Positions 24,931 through 36,895 of a stretch of DNA of 64,000 bases are shown here, piece by piece (within the stretch, counting starts at the first letter, position 1; each line of letters starts with the position of its first letter). A program made the translations under genes and the position numbers. This stretch comes from Sindora glabra (taxonomy: Eukaryota > Streptophyta > Magnoliopsida > Fabales > Fabaceae), in the NCBI GenBank assembly GCA_020226215.1, contig CM035225.1, forward strand, positions 14,395,868 to 14,459,867, written 5' to 3'. The notes beneath the pieces are model-generated. The model saw nothing but the letters and a program-made list of their open reading frames with translations. It did no database searches and was not told where the DNA came from.

Positions 24931-27900
24931 AGCTAAGGTGGGGGTCCATGTCACTGGGAGTTGTATTGTTCACATTGAGAGAGGTCATAATAGTAGATTG
25001 CCCATTTGGCTGTACTGTTTCAGGACCTTTGAGCAAAACTAGTCATGCAGGTACTGGTGGAAGGGTTCCATTTTATGTGATTGTGGCGCACTGTTTGGAA
25101 TCTCTTACGAATTTGGCCAATGAGACCCCTTGTTTTTTTCACATGATTGCTCCATATGGTGCAAGATTCCTCTCATCAAGCTTTTATGCTTACGTTTGAT
25201 GTCTTGGTTATGTTTGCCGAGTTCCTGTCAACTAGTGTCTTACCATGGGGCAAAAGAAAGAATTGTAATCTGCAAAATCCCACTATCTGATACTGCGAAG
25301 TTGGGCTAACCGTGTCACTGGCAATATCAGATTTGAGATTGCTGCTTCTTCCTAAATCTCTGCACCATTATTATGGAGGGGAAATGGTTTAGTGGTCGCC
25401 CTTAAAGTCACTTGTGTCTCAACAAATTCTCGTGCTTACACTGAGTCTGTCTGTATATGTGCTTTCTTGTTGAGTCAGATAAAGCGCAAACATTGATTGT
25501 TCTAATCCAAGACTTGATGAGGTTTAGTCTTTTTGAGTTGTGACTAGTTTGACATTGTATGGCTAATGGCCTTTTTGTAGATATAGGTTTAGTCTATTTA
25601 GAATTATTTAAGCAAGCAAAATCTAGAAGTATTTGAGTATAGGAAGTTGTATGCTTTTCTGTAACATTGGCTACATAGGAACAATAGTTTCTCTTGTACC
25701 TATATTTAAAATTATCGGGAAACTTATTTAAATTAAATAATAAGAGAATGTGATTACATGCCAGAAGTTTTCAGAGACAGATGAAAGAATATCTGCGTTC
25801 TGTATCTTTCTGCTGAAAAATAATCAAGGAAATTATGGATGCACGACTGGAGTTCCATGGCTGGTTTTTCTGCTAAAATTCAGTTTGAAAATTGGAATTC
25901 ATAGCTTTTGTTGACTCTTAATAATTGGTGAACTGAATCTAGTCATTTTGACACGAACTAAAGCCTTAGTTCATGAGGGGATTGGCCAAACCACCCCAGT
26001 GCATGGTTGAGGGAAAAACGAGTCCTCAGGTTTGGCATAAGCAAACCAGAATCTGGGACTAATTGGGCAATCATTTCAAGGGAAATATTTTTAGTCTTGC
26101 TTAACATTAAGATTTTGGTATTATATTTATTTATATTTTGATAAGTAGAATATTTTGACAGCATGGTTCAGTTAATATTAAAATTTATGGAGATCTTTTT
26201 ACTTGTTAAAGTGTAAGAGGGAGTAGTATAGAAAATTTTAGTATTATAGTAGGATTAGAAATGTTTTTCATTTCATGAAAGAAGCTATTCTCGAGAGTCG
26301 TTAGCTTACAAAACTTCTTGAAAAGTGTTAAAAGTTATTTAATTGATAATGAAAAGTAAAAATTTACAGAAGAAGAAGAAAGTAAAAGCTTATATAGAAA
26401 GTTCTTCTTTTAAAGTAGGTGAGCTAGTATTTACTTTTTGTAAAAAATTAACTGTTTTGGAAAGTGTTACCATTTTATTTTATTAATTAGTGGCCAATCA
26501 AATAATTAATATTTATTTTATTACATGATAAGTTATACTTCTTATATAATTTTTCACACGAACTTTCAAATATCTAAATACCCAATCAAATCAATCTTTA
26601 TCTTACGTTATGACAATTTACACTTTTTATATAATTTTTTGCCAGCAAAAGGAACTTCAAAATATCTAAAAACACACCGTTCCATGGACACCAGTAAGCT
26701 GCTAATCCTAGACTAATCACTTCATTTAGTCATTCTTTAATTTAATTTGCATCGATTTAGTCTTACAAAAATATTAGATAAAGTTTCCAATAATTTAATT
26801 TTATGGGTTGAAATCATTCATTAACTTTCTTGGAAAAGGGAAAAACCTTAAACTTCACCATACTAGAAAAGGACAAGAAAATGTCAATATTCGTCGGACA
26901 AAATTACTCGTGGCAAGAATGAATAGCAATTTATTAAGGCTATTGAAAGCTAAAAAATTCTGGAGACAGTAACAAACATTACTTACACGATTAAGTGTGC
27001 CAAAAGCCAACTATCAACACTTACTTAATTGATGTGTCGTTATGATCTCTAAGGAAAGTTATAAAGAAAAGAACTCAAATTTCAAGATGTAAAGTCGTAA
27101 AAGGAATTATAATGATGGATTGTGAATAATACACTTCTCATCGATGTATTGGCAAGGAGGGAAAAAATTTGATCAATGGAATAGTCGAGAGTAAGATCAA
27201 TGGAATAGTAGATTAAGGGGAAGTACTTTTAAAGTATTTTCAAAAAGGTATATGTAATAGTTGAGAGTATTCGAATCAAATGATATATGATATTTTTTAA
27301 AAGTTTCATGTATTTTATTATAACTAAAGTTTGATTCTTAATTTTTGTATTATATAAGTTATGTGATTTAACTATTCTTACTATTATTTAAATTAAAAAA
27401 AAGAAAGTACAAGTGTATGTAATAGAACTTTTACATAAAAGGAAGGTAATTTTTTTTAATTTTAATAATAAAAGGGGCGCTTGCATTTTTTTTAAGTGAA
27501 AGATTAATTGCAAGAAAGTACACTTAGCATGATAAACAATAGTGGAATCAAGATCTAGGTCAGTGAGAGTAAATACATTTTAATATTTTAGTGAGGATAA
27601 AATTTATAAATTAGTAAGAATATTTTAAATGAAATATATAATTTTATATAAAATTTTTAAAAAATTAATGAAAAAACATTTCCATTAAAATACATGTAAT
27701 TCTACTATCGATAAACAAGCTATTATTATGTTAATCAAGGAAGATGGCTTTGATGATACTAATTAATTAATCAACTGATGATAGTGTGGAGAGAACAAAG
27801 TTTGAGTGGGAAATATTGGACCAAACACTGTCGATATAGTGGATCATATTTTAAGGGATGTATGATTAAATAAGTTGAGGGAAGCATGCATTCCACACGA

Positions 27901-28415
27901 AAACCACAGGCCACTTTGATTCACAACCAAAGGCTACGTTTTCTTTCCGCAATTCCTTCTAATATTAAAACATTCTCAGATGCAGTGGAGGCTTAGTTAA
28001 TAGCTTGGTCTCGGTTTTGGTGGATTATTCAGAATGTCCTCTTCCCTTCTCTGCTTTTAGATCATCCTTCTTAATTCTATTTCAAGGTCCATTTGCTCAA
28101 CTTTTAATTCATTAAAATCTTTCTAATTTCCCTCTCCTTCTTCCTTCCATTCTTGTTTTTGTTAGAAACGAATTTGGTGTATTTCTTAACAAAATGCATT
28201 AGAATTTTTTTTTTATTTAAAACTGTGAGTTTTAATAAAATAGGACAGTAGATCTCCAAATAAAAATTGTTTTTTTATCTTTTTAAAATTGGAAAAAAAG
28301 TGGAAAAGATTTAGATTTATTTTTATGCACGGATAAAGTCTCAACCTATTTTACGAGTGAAGGTATTGAGCTCATTGGTTACTAGCTAAAAGGTCGCAAC
28401 CATCTTGATGTTGAG
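24931..28415. other. intergenic DNA downstream of the RZ-1-like gene
   Basis: 24,931-25,680 has mixed composition and could include alternative 3' transcript ends, but no family or motif was recognised. Frames here lack coding character. From 25,700 it becomes AT-rich. 26,460-26,720 and 27,400-27,700 hold repeat-like AT text without clear ends. Confidence 0.45.
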
Positions 28416-28598
28416 TAGGGATTTAAATTGTAGTTGTAGTGCGGTTACGGTCGCAATCGTGATCATGTCGCGATGTAAACGAATACGAAAAAATATAATT
28501 ATAATGATTTAAAATTGTAAAAAATTACGAATGCAGTCTACTTAAAAAATATAATATTACGAGTAATATTGCGATCGTGGACCATTTTTTAAATACTA
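28416..28598. mobile_element. hAT-like MITE, relative of 13,159-13,330
   Basis: Starts TAGGGATTTAAATTG and ends TTTTTTAAATACTA. Inside are GCGGTTACGGTCGCAAT and GTCGCGATG, matching the other copy. The flanks do not show a clear 8-bp duplication, so the copy is older or its ends are damaged. Confidence 0.6.
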
Positions 28599-28892
28599 TT
28601 TCTTCATGAACGCAATTATCACGTCTCCGATTTTGAAATCGTGACGGGCTTGTGGCGATCAGTAGCGTTTGAACATAACATGCGATACTTTAAAATTTGA
28701 GGGACAAAATCAGTAATACTCAATCTGTTTGTCAGAACAAAGCATTGAACTCCACAGATAAAAAAAAAAGGCCAATTTATAATTACATTGAGTAAAACTT
28801 TTATCGTAGTGATGAGTTATATACTATTAGATTAAATGTTATTTACCTGTAAAATTTAATATGAGATATTAAATTCCATACACCAGTAAAAC

Positions 28893-28895
<3 letters not shown>

Positions 28896-28983
<88 letters not shown>
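28896..28983. repeat. (TA)n microsatellite, about 88 bp
   Basis: Uninterrupted alternating TA. It creates a spurious frame of repeated IY on the minus strand. Confidence 0.97.
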
Positions 28984-28988
<5 letters not shown>

Positions 28989-29961
28989 ATTTTCTTATGG
29001 TAAACTTTATATTGGAGGGACATAATTTGTGGATGCAACCAAAAAATACTATTGGCTTGTTTTATATATCGATAAAATAATTAATTATTAATTGATTATA
29101 ATATATAATAATTATAATTTTTTCTCAACATAACTTTTAATAATGATTATTTTTATTGAAAGATAATTAATATAAAGACTTTTAATAAGAAAAAAATTAT
29201 AATTAAAAAATAAGTTATAAAAGATAACTTATCATTCAATAGTATTTTTTGTCTCATTAAAAATATTTAAAATCACTTCTCTCTAAAAAAAATCATAATG
29301 AAGAGTCGTGCCAATTATAAGATCATAATATACATTTAAATTTATCAATATTCAATTTTTCCCTATAATTCCATCATTATATCAAACAAATCTTGTTTAT
29401 ATATCAATCATTACTAGCAAGTGATGTTTAACTTCAGAGTAATGCTATTCATAAGGAATCCCCTTATCAACTACTCCTACTCTTTAAAATAGTTGTGCTC
29501 TCTCCGCCATCTTCATTTTCATGCAGCAGTGAACTCCAAACTCACTCCATGCTCAATTCTCCCTCACGTGTCTACATATGAGGGGTAGGCATATAAAATG
29601 GGCAGGATGAGTTTAAATGTATATGACCTACTCTGGTCTAAGCTCATGTGGGTTATATCACATAGATCCACACTTAAAACAAAATTAAAATAAGAAGTTC
29701 ATCCCATAGATGAGCTGAGCAAGCCTGCTTTCAAAATAATCCTATTTATTTTATAAAATGTAATGGGTTGATTGAGTTTTTTTTTTTTTTTTTAATACAA
29801 TGGATTAGTCAAATGAAATTAAAAAATTTATATTAAATTGTTGAACATTAAATTGAGTTAATTAAAAAGCATCTAAATATTTGGAAAATTAAAAATTAAT
29901 TAACAAAAAATAGAAAATCTATTAACCCGTGGATATGCTCGCACACAAGTTAACTTGTATT
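28984..29961. other. AT-rich intergenic DNA
   Basis: No gene. 29,580-29,960 contains words such as GGCATATAAAATGGGCAGG and ACCCGTGGATATGC that resemble the ends of hAT-like elements, but a target duplication could not be set. Confidence 0.4.
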
Positions 29962-31383
29962 AAAAATGGAGACAAAAGTATAAGCTCACCTCATCCTGTA
30001 TTCATGAATAATCTGCAAAATTTGTGAGCGTTAAATCTGTTTTATATATCTATAAGAGGAGAATGAGCACGGAATGAATATAAAATTATTCTTATCTTAA
30101 TTGTTTTAAACAAAGAATCGAGGCCAAGATTCTTTGTTAAAATGAACAATCCTCTTTATCTTGCGGGAGTCTCCTCTCTTTGGGATAGCCAGACTAGTAA
30201 AGAAGGACGAAGGTATTGCCTTGGTACTTCTCTCTTGATGTCACCAGAGAAGATAACTATCAAAGCTAAGGATGCAAAACTTTGAGCACAAAGAATATTA
30301 ATATTATTATAATAGAATATTAATATTTGGATGCCCTAATATAGTACAAAATTTTGCTTTAGCCAATGATCTAATTATAGAAATAATTGAAATTTTTGTA
30401 TCAAAATTTTTGATAACATTTAATAGAAAGGTATTATGACATATTATGATATATAGAGGAAATTATTTATTTTTATCAAGTTTAATGTTAGTTAGATTAG
30501 TTAAGATTTATATGTTTCTCAACAACAAACAAATTTTATTCTTAAAATATTTATTTTTTCAGAGAATGCTTGGGCAGAAATGAATCTTGCCTACATGAAA
30601 TCAAAATCACCAATAATCATTGGTCAGAAGAGGAAAAAATGAAATATTTTATATAGTACTTTTGAGTTATACTTTATGATATCAAAATTTGATTTAATTC
30701 AATTTAATTTTATTTCTAATAATATATTTGGAAAATTTTTATTAATTATTATTAATAAACCTACATGAATTAATAGGTTAGACCAAATCTTGAAAAATTT
30801 ATGCATAAATCAAATTAAATACATCGCAAGCTCATAAGTCAATTCCAGCCAAATTCCTTTTATAAATATTAATTTATTTTAGGCAAAGTCTAACCTAACT
30901 TATCTTATTTCTAAGGCTGCTTGCTATAGTCATTCAACAAAACCAGTATGCATAATCCCATTGGGAGGATGATTGCATGAGTTAATACAACAAATACAAA
31001 TAATATATTTGTGTTTTTTATTACAGAAAAATATTTTCTTCCAAGATATTTATGGGTTTACAGGGTTATAACCTAACTTCCAACCACCTATAAGGTTCTC
31101 TTTTCCATTCTCATAAGAACTTTGCATTCTTTATTTTGTCACTGTTACTGATTTGATGATTGGAGTTCTCTCGATCGATCCAAATCTTCGAGTTTGGTCA
31201 CGTTTTCTTTGCTATTTTGCAGGTAGTAGAAGAATCGAAATCTTCAACCAAAAGCGCAAATCATAGTTCTAAATTCCTTTACACAGTAAATAAAAGGCGA
31301 TGCAAATTAAATGTGTACTTTTTTCTTATTGCATGCCTATTATTATTTTTTTCAATGCTTTTCTTTCCTTATTTTGATAAAAT

Positions 31384-31404
31384 ACACACACACACACACA
31401 CACA
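31384..31404. repeat. (CA)n microsatellite
   Basis: About ten CA repeats. At the matching place in block B (49,360-49,440) there is a longer compound (CATA)n/(TA)n tract. Confidence 0.9.
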
Positions 31405-31574
31405 TATTAATTTTCTACTATAAGAAAGACAATATATGGCCCAGGAATTATGCGTTATTAAAATCCGAGTTTATCCCTTAGTTAATGCCTCTCTTCTTCC
31501 ATATCTTATATATCTACCCATCTTTGATGCGTTGATGTGGCCATGAAACTAATTCTACATAATGAAAGAACTTC

Positions 31575-31790
31575 TAATCCTATATTAATACTAAAAACTT
31601 AGTTCTACTTTTATCTTAATATTATTAATTATATTATTTTTTAACTCAATAATTTGATGTGATAAAATACTATTTATTTTTAGCTAAAATCAACTATTTT
31701 TGAAAAAATTAAATTGTTGAATTGAAAAAAATAATATACTTGATAATATTTGAATGAAAGTAGCACTAAGTTTTTAGTACTAAAATTTTT
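31575..31790. mobile_element. foldback MITE family M1, copy 2
   Basis: The left arm TACTAAAAACTTAGT... is matched by the complement of the right arm, including TACTAAAAACTTAGTGCTAC. The arms pair through ATATTATTTTTT and CAACAATTT blocks. It is orthologous to 49,614-49,835 in block B, so it was present before the duplication. Confidence 0.7.
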
Positions 31791-32283
31791 TTCCTAAATA
31801 ATTAGAGATTTTAATTAGAGAAATTAATTACATATTTCTCTTACTTGGAAAAGATGATGCACCTAACCTAAGCCAAATCTTGTGTGCCTAAATCCTAACA
31901 TAATTAAATAGAGATGTTACGTTGCTTTACTCTTGGATGTGTTCAACAATTTGCTTTGCATATGGAGAGAAAAAGAATTTTAAGATTGAATCCTATTCGA
32001 GTGCATACACTATAGTTAGTCCATTTTGATTGTCTGCCAACAATCAGACACTAAATGCTTCTTTATTAACACCAATGGAGACATTTGTAACACATCAAAA
32101 CACGGGGGAAGAAGCTAAGAAGAATGAACCCTAAGATCCTAAGAAGAGCTACATGCAGCTGGCTCCTTAGAATGGACTTCCTCAGTTATACATGGACTGT
32201 AACATATTTGTGCATGCACTTCACAACTCATGAAGAAAAAGGCAAAGAGAAATAAACACTTAGGGCTGCAAATCATACTGATA

Positions 32284-32484
32284 GAGATTTTTGTATACTT
32301 TAATTATAACATATTTCTTTATTATTAAGAAGATATTTGTCAGTTTTATAATTTTTAAAACACTTTGAAGATGGTTGTGAATTGGTGATAATTTTATAAA
32401 ACTGACAAATAACAATAATTAACTCAATGTTTATTGAGTTTGAGTAAAGAAAAATATTATAATTAGAGCATACAGAAATTTTTT
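32284..32484. mobile_element. foldback element abutting the stop codon of the 221-aa transporter gene (block A)
   Basis: The left arm (TTTTTGTATACTTTAATTAT, then TATTTGTCAGTTTTATAA) pairs with the right arm (complement CTGTATGCTCTAATTATAAT, then TATTTGTCAGTTTTATAA). The right arm also holds a nested perfect hairpin, AACTCAATAAACATTGAGTT, whose loop side contains AATAAA (32,430-32,435), a plausible poly(A) signal. The outer end at 32,484 lies five bases past the stop codon at 32,490. Hence most of the gene's 3' untranslated region is likely to be this hairpin. It is conserved at 50,345-50,545. Confidence 0.7.
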
Positions 32485-32489
32485 CGCAT

Positions 32490-33155
32490 TTAAAGTTCAG
32501 CAGAGCCTATTAACTTGGTGAGGCCAAATGTTATAGCCATGGCCATCCATCCTCCAACCACCACTCTAGCACAAGACCTGCATATGGGAGTTTTCCCAAG
32601 CACGGCACCTCCCACTCCAAACACCAATAATGCCAAGCTTGCCACGCAAGCAACAACAGCCACCCTAATGCTATGCTTCCTAATGAATATGGCAGCCAAA
32701 AGTGGCACCACAGCACCAACAGAAAATGCAAGTGCTGATGCCAGGGCTGCCTGAAAAGGGTTTGGCAGCTTCTCCTCTTGGCCTTCCCCGTCATTTTCTC
32801 TTCTCATTTGAGCCTTCTCTATGTCATACTGCGTGTACACCGAGACAAACTCTCCGATGGCCATGCTACAAGCCCCGGCCACTAAGCCAGCGAAGCCGGC
32901 CAGAAGCATGGCAGCGATATCTTCCTTGACGGCTCCAACACCCATCATGAGTGATGCAACGGAGACAAGCCCGTCATTGGCGCCCAACACGGCGGCACGT
33001 AGCCATTGAGCCCTCTGAGAGTAGTCAATATTGTCGATGTTGTTTTCTAGAGATTCTTGTTGGCTTGGTTTTGGCTCCATTGATCCATTTGTATGGATAG
33101 GAATCTCAATGTGGTTAGGTGAAATTTCATTGTTTGTGGAAGCCATTGAGGACAA
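32490..33155 (-). CDS. vacuolar iron transporter homologue (VIT/nodulin-21-like), block A copy
   Basis: An intronless 221-aa protein of the VIT family, whose members move Fe2+ (and Mn2+) into the vacuole in exchange for protons. Residues 1-45 are a polar N-tail. About five membrane segments follow, near 54-76, 82-103, 136-157, 162-184 and 194-215. The motif GANDGLVS (58-65) in segment 1 and SMAIGEFVS (97-105) in segment 2 are family hallmarks and hold the conserved acidic residues of the transport path. The loop after segment 2 is short (about 30 residues), as in VTL proteins, rather than the long metal-binding domain of VIT1. A second Met at residue 4 is also possible; the first was kept. 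It differs from 50,551-51,216 at about 16 residues. Tissue and iron response cannot be read from the sequence. Confidence 0.93.
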   Translation of the reverse strand: MSSMASTNNEISPNHIEIPIHTNGSMEPKPSQQESLENNIDNIDYSQRAQWLRAAVLGANDGLVSVASLMMGVGAVKEDIAAMLLAGFAGLVAGACSMAIGEFVSVYTQYDIEKAQMRRENDGEGQEEKLPNPFQAALASALAFSVGAVVPLLAAIFIRKHSIRVAVVACVASLALLVFGVGGAVLGKTPICRSCARVVVGGWMAMAITFGLTKLIGSAEL

Positions 33156-33248
33156 AGAGACAATCTTGTTGAAAGATACTAGGAAAGGATGTTGGATATG
33201 TTATAATATTGAGAACTTGTGGAGAACACAAGCTGCTTTAGTGAAGGG

Positions 33249-33256
33249 TATTTATA
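33249..33256 (-). promoter_or_regulatory. TATA box of the block A 221-aa transporter gene
   Basis: TATAAATA on the minus strand, about 95 bases before the start codon. It is conserved at 51,310-51,317. Confidence 0.65.
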
Positions 33257-33272
33257 AGGAGAAATCCTCATA

Positions 33273-35300
33273 GTTTGGTTAGGTATGAAAGGGACCTAAT
33301 CAAAACAAAAATGTTATATATACAGAAGTGAGACTTGAATTAAGTCTCAAATTATTAATATTTATTGAATTAAGTTTTATAAATTTATTGTATTATTTTA
33401 TATTTAATTACATTTGAAATTTCATTTTGAATCTTACTTTCAATCATATAGCATTACCATAATTAAAATAGTAATCAATTCACTTTTTCTTAAAACAAAA
33501 AAAAATAGCATTAGAAATACTTAGTATTAAAAGAACCTAATAACACAACTAAATCACTTCCACATTTTTCTCCATTCATATACGGTACAATATAAGTTAA
33601 ATTTATTCAAAGTTTTAAATTGCAATTCACAATCCTAAAATTATGTGTAAATATTATTCTTGTATTATGTTTTTATATTACAGATTATAATATTATGTAA
33701 TTTGCTTCGATAATAATTCCATATTTTTCATATTTATGTACAATTTTACTAATTACAAGTCACAACATAACGGTAATGGTAAGCACAAATTGTAATCACA
33801 GTATAAAACTATGAATTCATTATACATGTTTAAAAGTCAATTTAATTTGGATTATGTTTGTTATACACAAAAATATAAAAAATATAAAAAATGTGTATAA
33901 TTAAATAATACAACCGGATAGTAAATGTGCTGAATAAAAATAAAAAGGCCGGTAGTGTGGAAGGCACTAGCTATAAGTGGAGACTTTGTCTAATGAATCT
34001 AATTCTCAATTGGCAGCATATTAAAGTGGACGCAGCATCGACATATTCTCTATCAGTAACATATCGTTTCCATTCTAATAACGAAATATCTGGGTGGTAT
34101 ATTCAGAGTGAAAGGTCTTAGTACATTGAGATCATAGATGAGGGGTGATCCAAACAATAGAGTAAAAATATAGAGAATAAAATAAAAATACCCTAAACAT
34201 CCTAAGTGGTGGAAATTAAAAACTTCTGGCGCCAATGTAGTACTAAATTCTCAATGTTATTTATGTATAAATATTGCTAATTATACTATTTTTCTAATTT
34301 AATAATCTAATCTAACAGAAAATCATCCATTTTTAATTAAAAATTAACAATTTTTTAGGAAATCAGATTGCTGAATTAAAAAAATGATATACTTAAGAAT
34401 ATTTATATGAAAGTAACACTTAAATTTTAGTGTTAATGTAACACTAAATTTTTTTTATAAATGATGATGCAACAATATTTAATATTTTTTTATAATTTTT
34501 TAAAATCCTAAATTTAAACTTAAAACTTCAACCTATGTTTTAAAAAACTTATAATTTTTGTTGCTGTCGGAAAAATATAATAATATTTTATTTGTAACCT
34601 GAGGAGTGTGAATTCCACACACAGGATAGTGGGAAGTTTTGGAAATGAATATGACAATAATGAAACCAAACTTTGGGGAATATACGTAATGAGCAAATTC
34701 AAGTGCGTCATTAAAAAATCGAAGAGAGTGTGCATTCCACACGAAAGCCACGGACTGATCCTTTAATTACGATTAAACAGCCAAAGTGCGCAATTCATTG
34801 TGATTAATTAATATATTTTTCACTCGACGTGATTCATCCATTATCACTTCATTGCTTTTCTTTAGGTGAATTATTTTAGCAATATTACAAGATCGATGCA
34901 GATTGTATTATATCTCCTAGGTTTTAAATTGCGATATCCAGTTGCAATTACTCACTTTAATTAATTACTCAATGAAATTAAGTAAATAGATGTTTAAAAT
35001 CTCGTAAATAACTTTATTCCGTGAAAAGTAATTTTTTTTCATACTATTAAAATATTATTTCAGTAAAGAGTATGTCTCATAAAAATTTTACTTGCTAAGA
35101 ACAAGGAAAGATTTTTTTTTCTCAGAGTAATTGCCCACACTTAATCATCATTTTCTTTATAAAAAAATGTTATTTTATATATTTTTACATGAAATTTACA
35201 CTTATAAAAAACAGATTTATTTAAAAATCTCATCTCCCTCTCACAAATTGAGTTCTATGTGAGGGATAGATACATGCAATGCAATTAAGATCCATCATCT
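33273..35300. other. spacer between the two transporter genes, block A
   Basis: AT-rich DNA matching 51,334-55,531 apart from the insertion in block B. It contains MITE M1 copy 3 (34,233-34,448). A frame at 33,927-34,121 has an open counterpart at 54,158-54,349 (see findings). No other gene was seen. Confidence 0.5.
34233..34448. mobile_element. foldback MITE family M1, copy 3
   Basis: Near-palindromic, with left AATGTAGTACTAAAT and right complement TTACATTAACACTAAAAT. The arms pair through TATAAATATT and CAATCTGATT/TAATCTAATC blocks around an AT core. It is orthologous to 54,451-54,674. Confidence 0.7.
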
Positions 35301-36495
35301 TTAGAAGCCTATTCCAGTACTAAAACCCAACAACTTGGTTAACCCAAAGGTGATGGCCGTAGCCCCCCACCCTCCAACAAGAACCCTAAAACTAGTCCTC
35401 ACCACCGGAGTCTTCTCAAGCAAAGCCCCAACTCCTCCAAACACCACCAAAGCCAAGCTAACCACAACCACAACCACAGCCGGCCTCACCTTATAATCGG
35501 TAATAAAAGCAGCATCAAGCAGTGGCACCAAAGCTCCAATGCAAAATAAGAATGCTGAAGCCCAAGCAGCCTGAAATGGGTCAGGCAATTATTTCTTCTT
35601 CTCATCAATCTGCATTTCCAAGTCCTCCTCATCAAAACTACCATCTCCAATATTATTTTTCTGATTCATTTCCTTTTCTCTCATCATTTGGCCAACCTCA
35701 ACTTCAGACTGTGTGTGCACAGAAACAAATTCTCCGATTGCCATACTGCAAGCACCTGCAATTGAACCTGTTGTATTAAAATAAAATAAATAATTTATTT
35801 AGATAAATTTATATGGATTAACATTAATTAATTATTGAAATATTTATTTAAGTAATTAGTTTTATGTTTTAACATTAAGCATAAAACAAATTGGGCCCTG
35901 GTTTAATGTGTATGATTCATGATAGATTGGATCATGCATAAGCTCATATAGGTAAAGGTCCCAATCTACAGCCCTTTAGTGGTTAGTAGTTTCTTATCAC
36001 AAGTCTAATCTTAAATAGAGAGATCAGGATAATTATTTGGATGGTGCATAATAAGGATTCCCACGCCTAAAACTTTTCTCCCTCTTTTCTCTCTATCTAG
36101 ATAACCTAAAGGGCAAAGTAGGTTATAATTCTATTCATCATCATCATTCAAATCAATTATGGCCTTATCAAATTATGCATAAGGTATGCTCATAATTTTG
36201 TTATGATCAATTTCATATTTTAAGATTTTAATTTATACTTCCAACAGAACCTACAAAACCAGCAACAAGCATGGCCTTAACATCTTTTCTAGTAGCTCTA
36301 ACACCCATTATCAATGAAGAAATTGAAACTAGGCATTGTTCGCGCCTAAGACGGCGGTGCGAAGCTATTAAGCTCTTTGTGAGTAATCAAAATTTTTGCT
36401 ATGATCTTCTTGATGATGATCTAATTTTTCATTTGCTTAGTTTGGAGCCACTGGGTTACTAGTGTCACCAAACCACAAGCTCCGGGGGAAGCCAT
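35301..36495 (-). pseudogene. vacuolar iron transporter homologue pseudogene, block A counterpart of 55,532-56,278
   Basis: Co-linear with the intact 248-aa gene of block B. Lesions seen: a one-base deletion after codon 14 near 36,450 (ACACTAGTAACCCAG against ACACTGAACAACACAG); consecutive stops where the intact gene has Gln-Trp, in the block after SQRA (about 36,368-36,373); a second one-base deletion near 36,340 in the GANDG region, destroying that motif; a 478-bp solo LTR (35,769-36,246) in segment 2; and a stop replacing Leu just before LPxPFQAA (about 35,590). The last 95 codons (35,301-35,588) remain open and keep membrane segments 3 to 5. It is non-functional as a transporter. Because the reading of the 3' half is still intact, the decay is recent or the frame survived by chance. 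Confidence 0.93.
35769..36246 (-). mobile_element. solo LTR, copy 2 (478 bp), inside the transporter pseudogene
   Basis: On the minus strand it begins TGTTGGAAGTATAAATTAAA and ends TACAACA. It is flanked by the 5-bp duplication GAACC (35,764-35,768 and 36,247-36,251). The uninterrupted block B gene has a single GAACC at this place, so the insertion is proven by comparison. It is the same family as 8,798-9,277. Confidence 0.9.
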
Positions 36496-36895
36496 GCATG
36501 AAAACAAATCAACAACTTAATTGAACAGAGAGAGATGAAATTCAAATGAGGATTGAAAAAGAAGTCAAGGGTTTGATATCTAAGGGTTTTTAATAAGGAA
36601 TAGGCTAATTGGCTAGTGGAGATTTTGAGGGATATCTGAGAATGAAAGGTGGGTTTAAATTTTATTGAGTGATATTCATTTGTTTTGATCTATGTTTGGC
36701 CTAATGAATATTATAATTATAATAGAATTTTAATCTCATATTCTCTAGAGAGAAGAATAAGCTATGAGGGAAAGATAAGAGAAAATGGCTTTGGTAAGAG
36801 GAAAATTCTAAAATGCACCACTAATAAAGTGGTGTATCCATGGTTTAGGAGATGTGCGACTTTGATTTGCTACTGGTTTTGAATATAATACAAAA

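Larger units (their letters stand above)
29962..36801. repeat. segmental duplication, block A
   Basis: From about 29,962 (AGACAAAAGTATAAGCTCAC) to about 36,801 (AAAATGGCTTTGGTAA) this region is co-linear with 47,502-56,565. Genes, intergenic DNA, MITEs and even microsatellite positions correspond. Block A lacks the LINE fragment and the 2.2-kb insertion present in B, and has a solo LTR that B lacks. Two iron-transporter homologues lie inside. The 30.3-30.65 kb part has no good match in B. Confidence 0.9.

Noticed and set aside
24837..25199. 120-codon frame downstream of the RZ-1-like gene
   Set aside because: It starts inside the 112-bp tandem repeat, has no recognisable domain, and shares its opening with another frame purely because of the repeat.
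28856..29038. Minus-strand frame of repeated Ile-Tyr
   Set aside because: It is the (TA)n microsatellite translated.
30110..30137. Perfect 10-bp stem with 8-base loop (ACAAAGAATC ... GATTCTTTGT)
   Set aside because: The counterpart in block B (about 47,650) has two unpaired changes, so the hairpin is not conserved. There is no terminator-like role in a plant.
31160..31423. 87-codon frame, with a partner at 49,121-49,585
   Set aside because: Both are co-linear through the duplication and run into microsatellites that supply their last third (repeated Thr-His or Ile-Tyr). TTTGCAG inside hints at a former splice acceptor, but nothing is recognisable.
32515..33009. Plus-strand frames over the 221-aa transporter gene, and the same at 50,564-51,070
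   Set aside because: Antisense shadows of a conserved intronless coding region.
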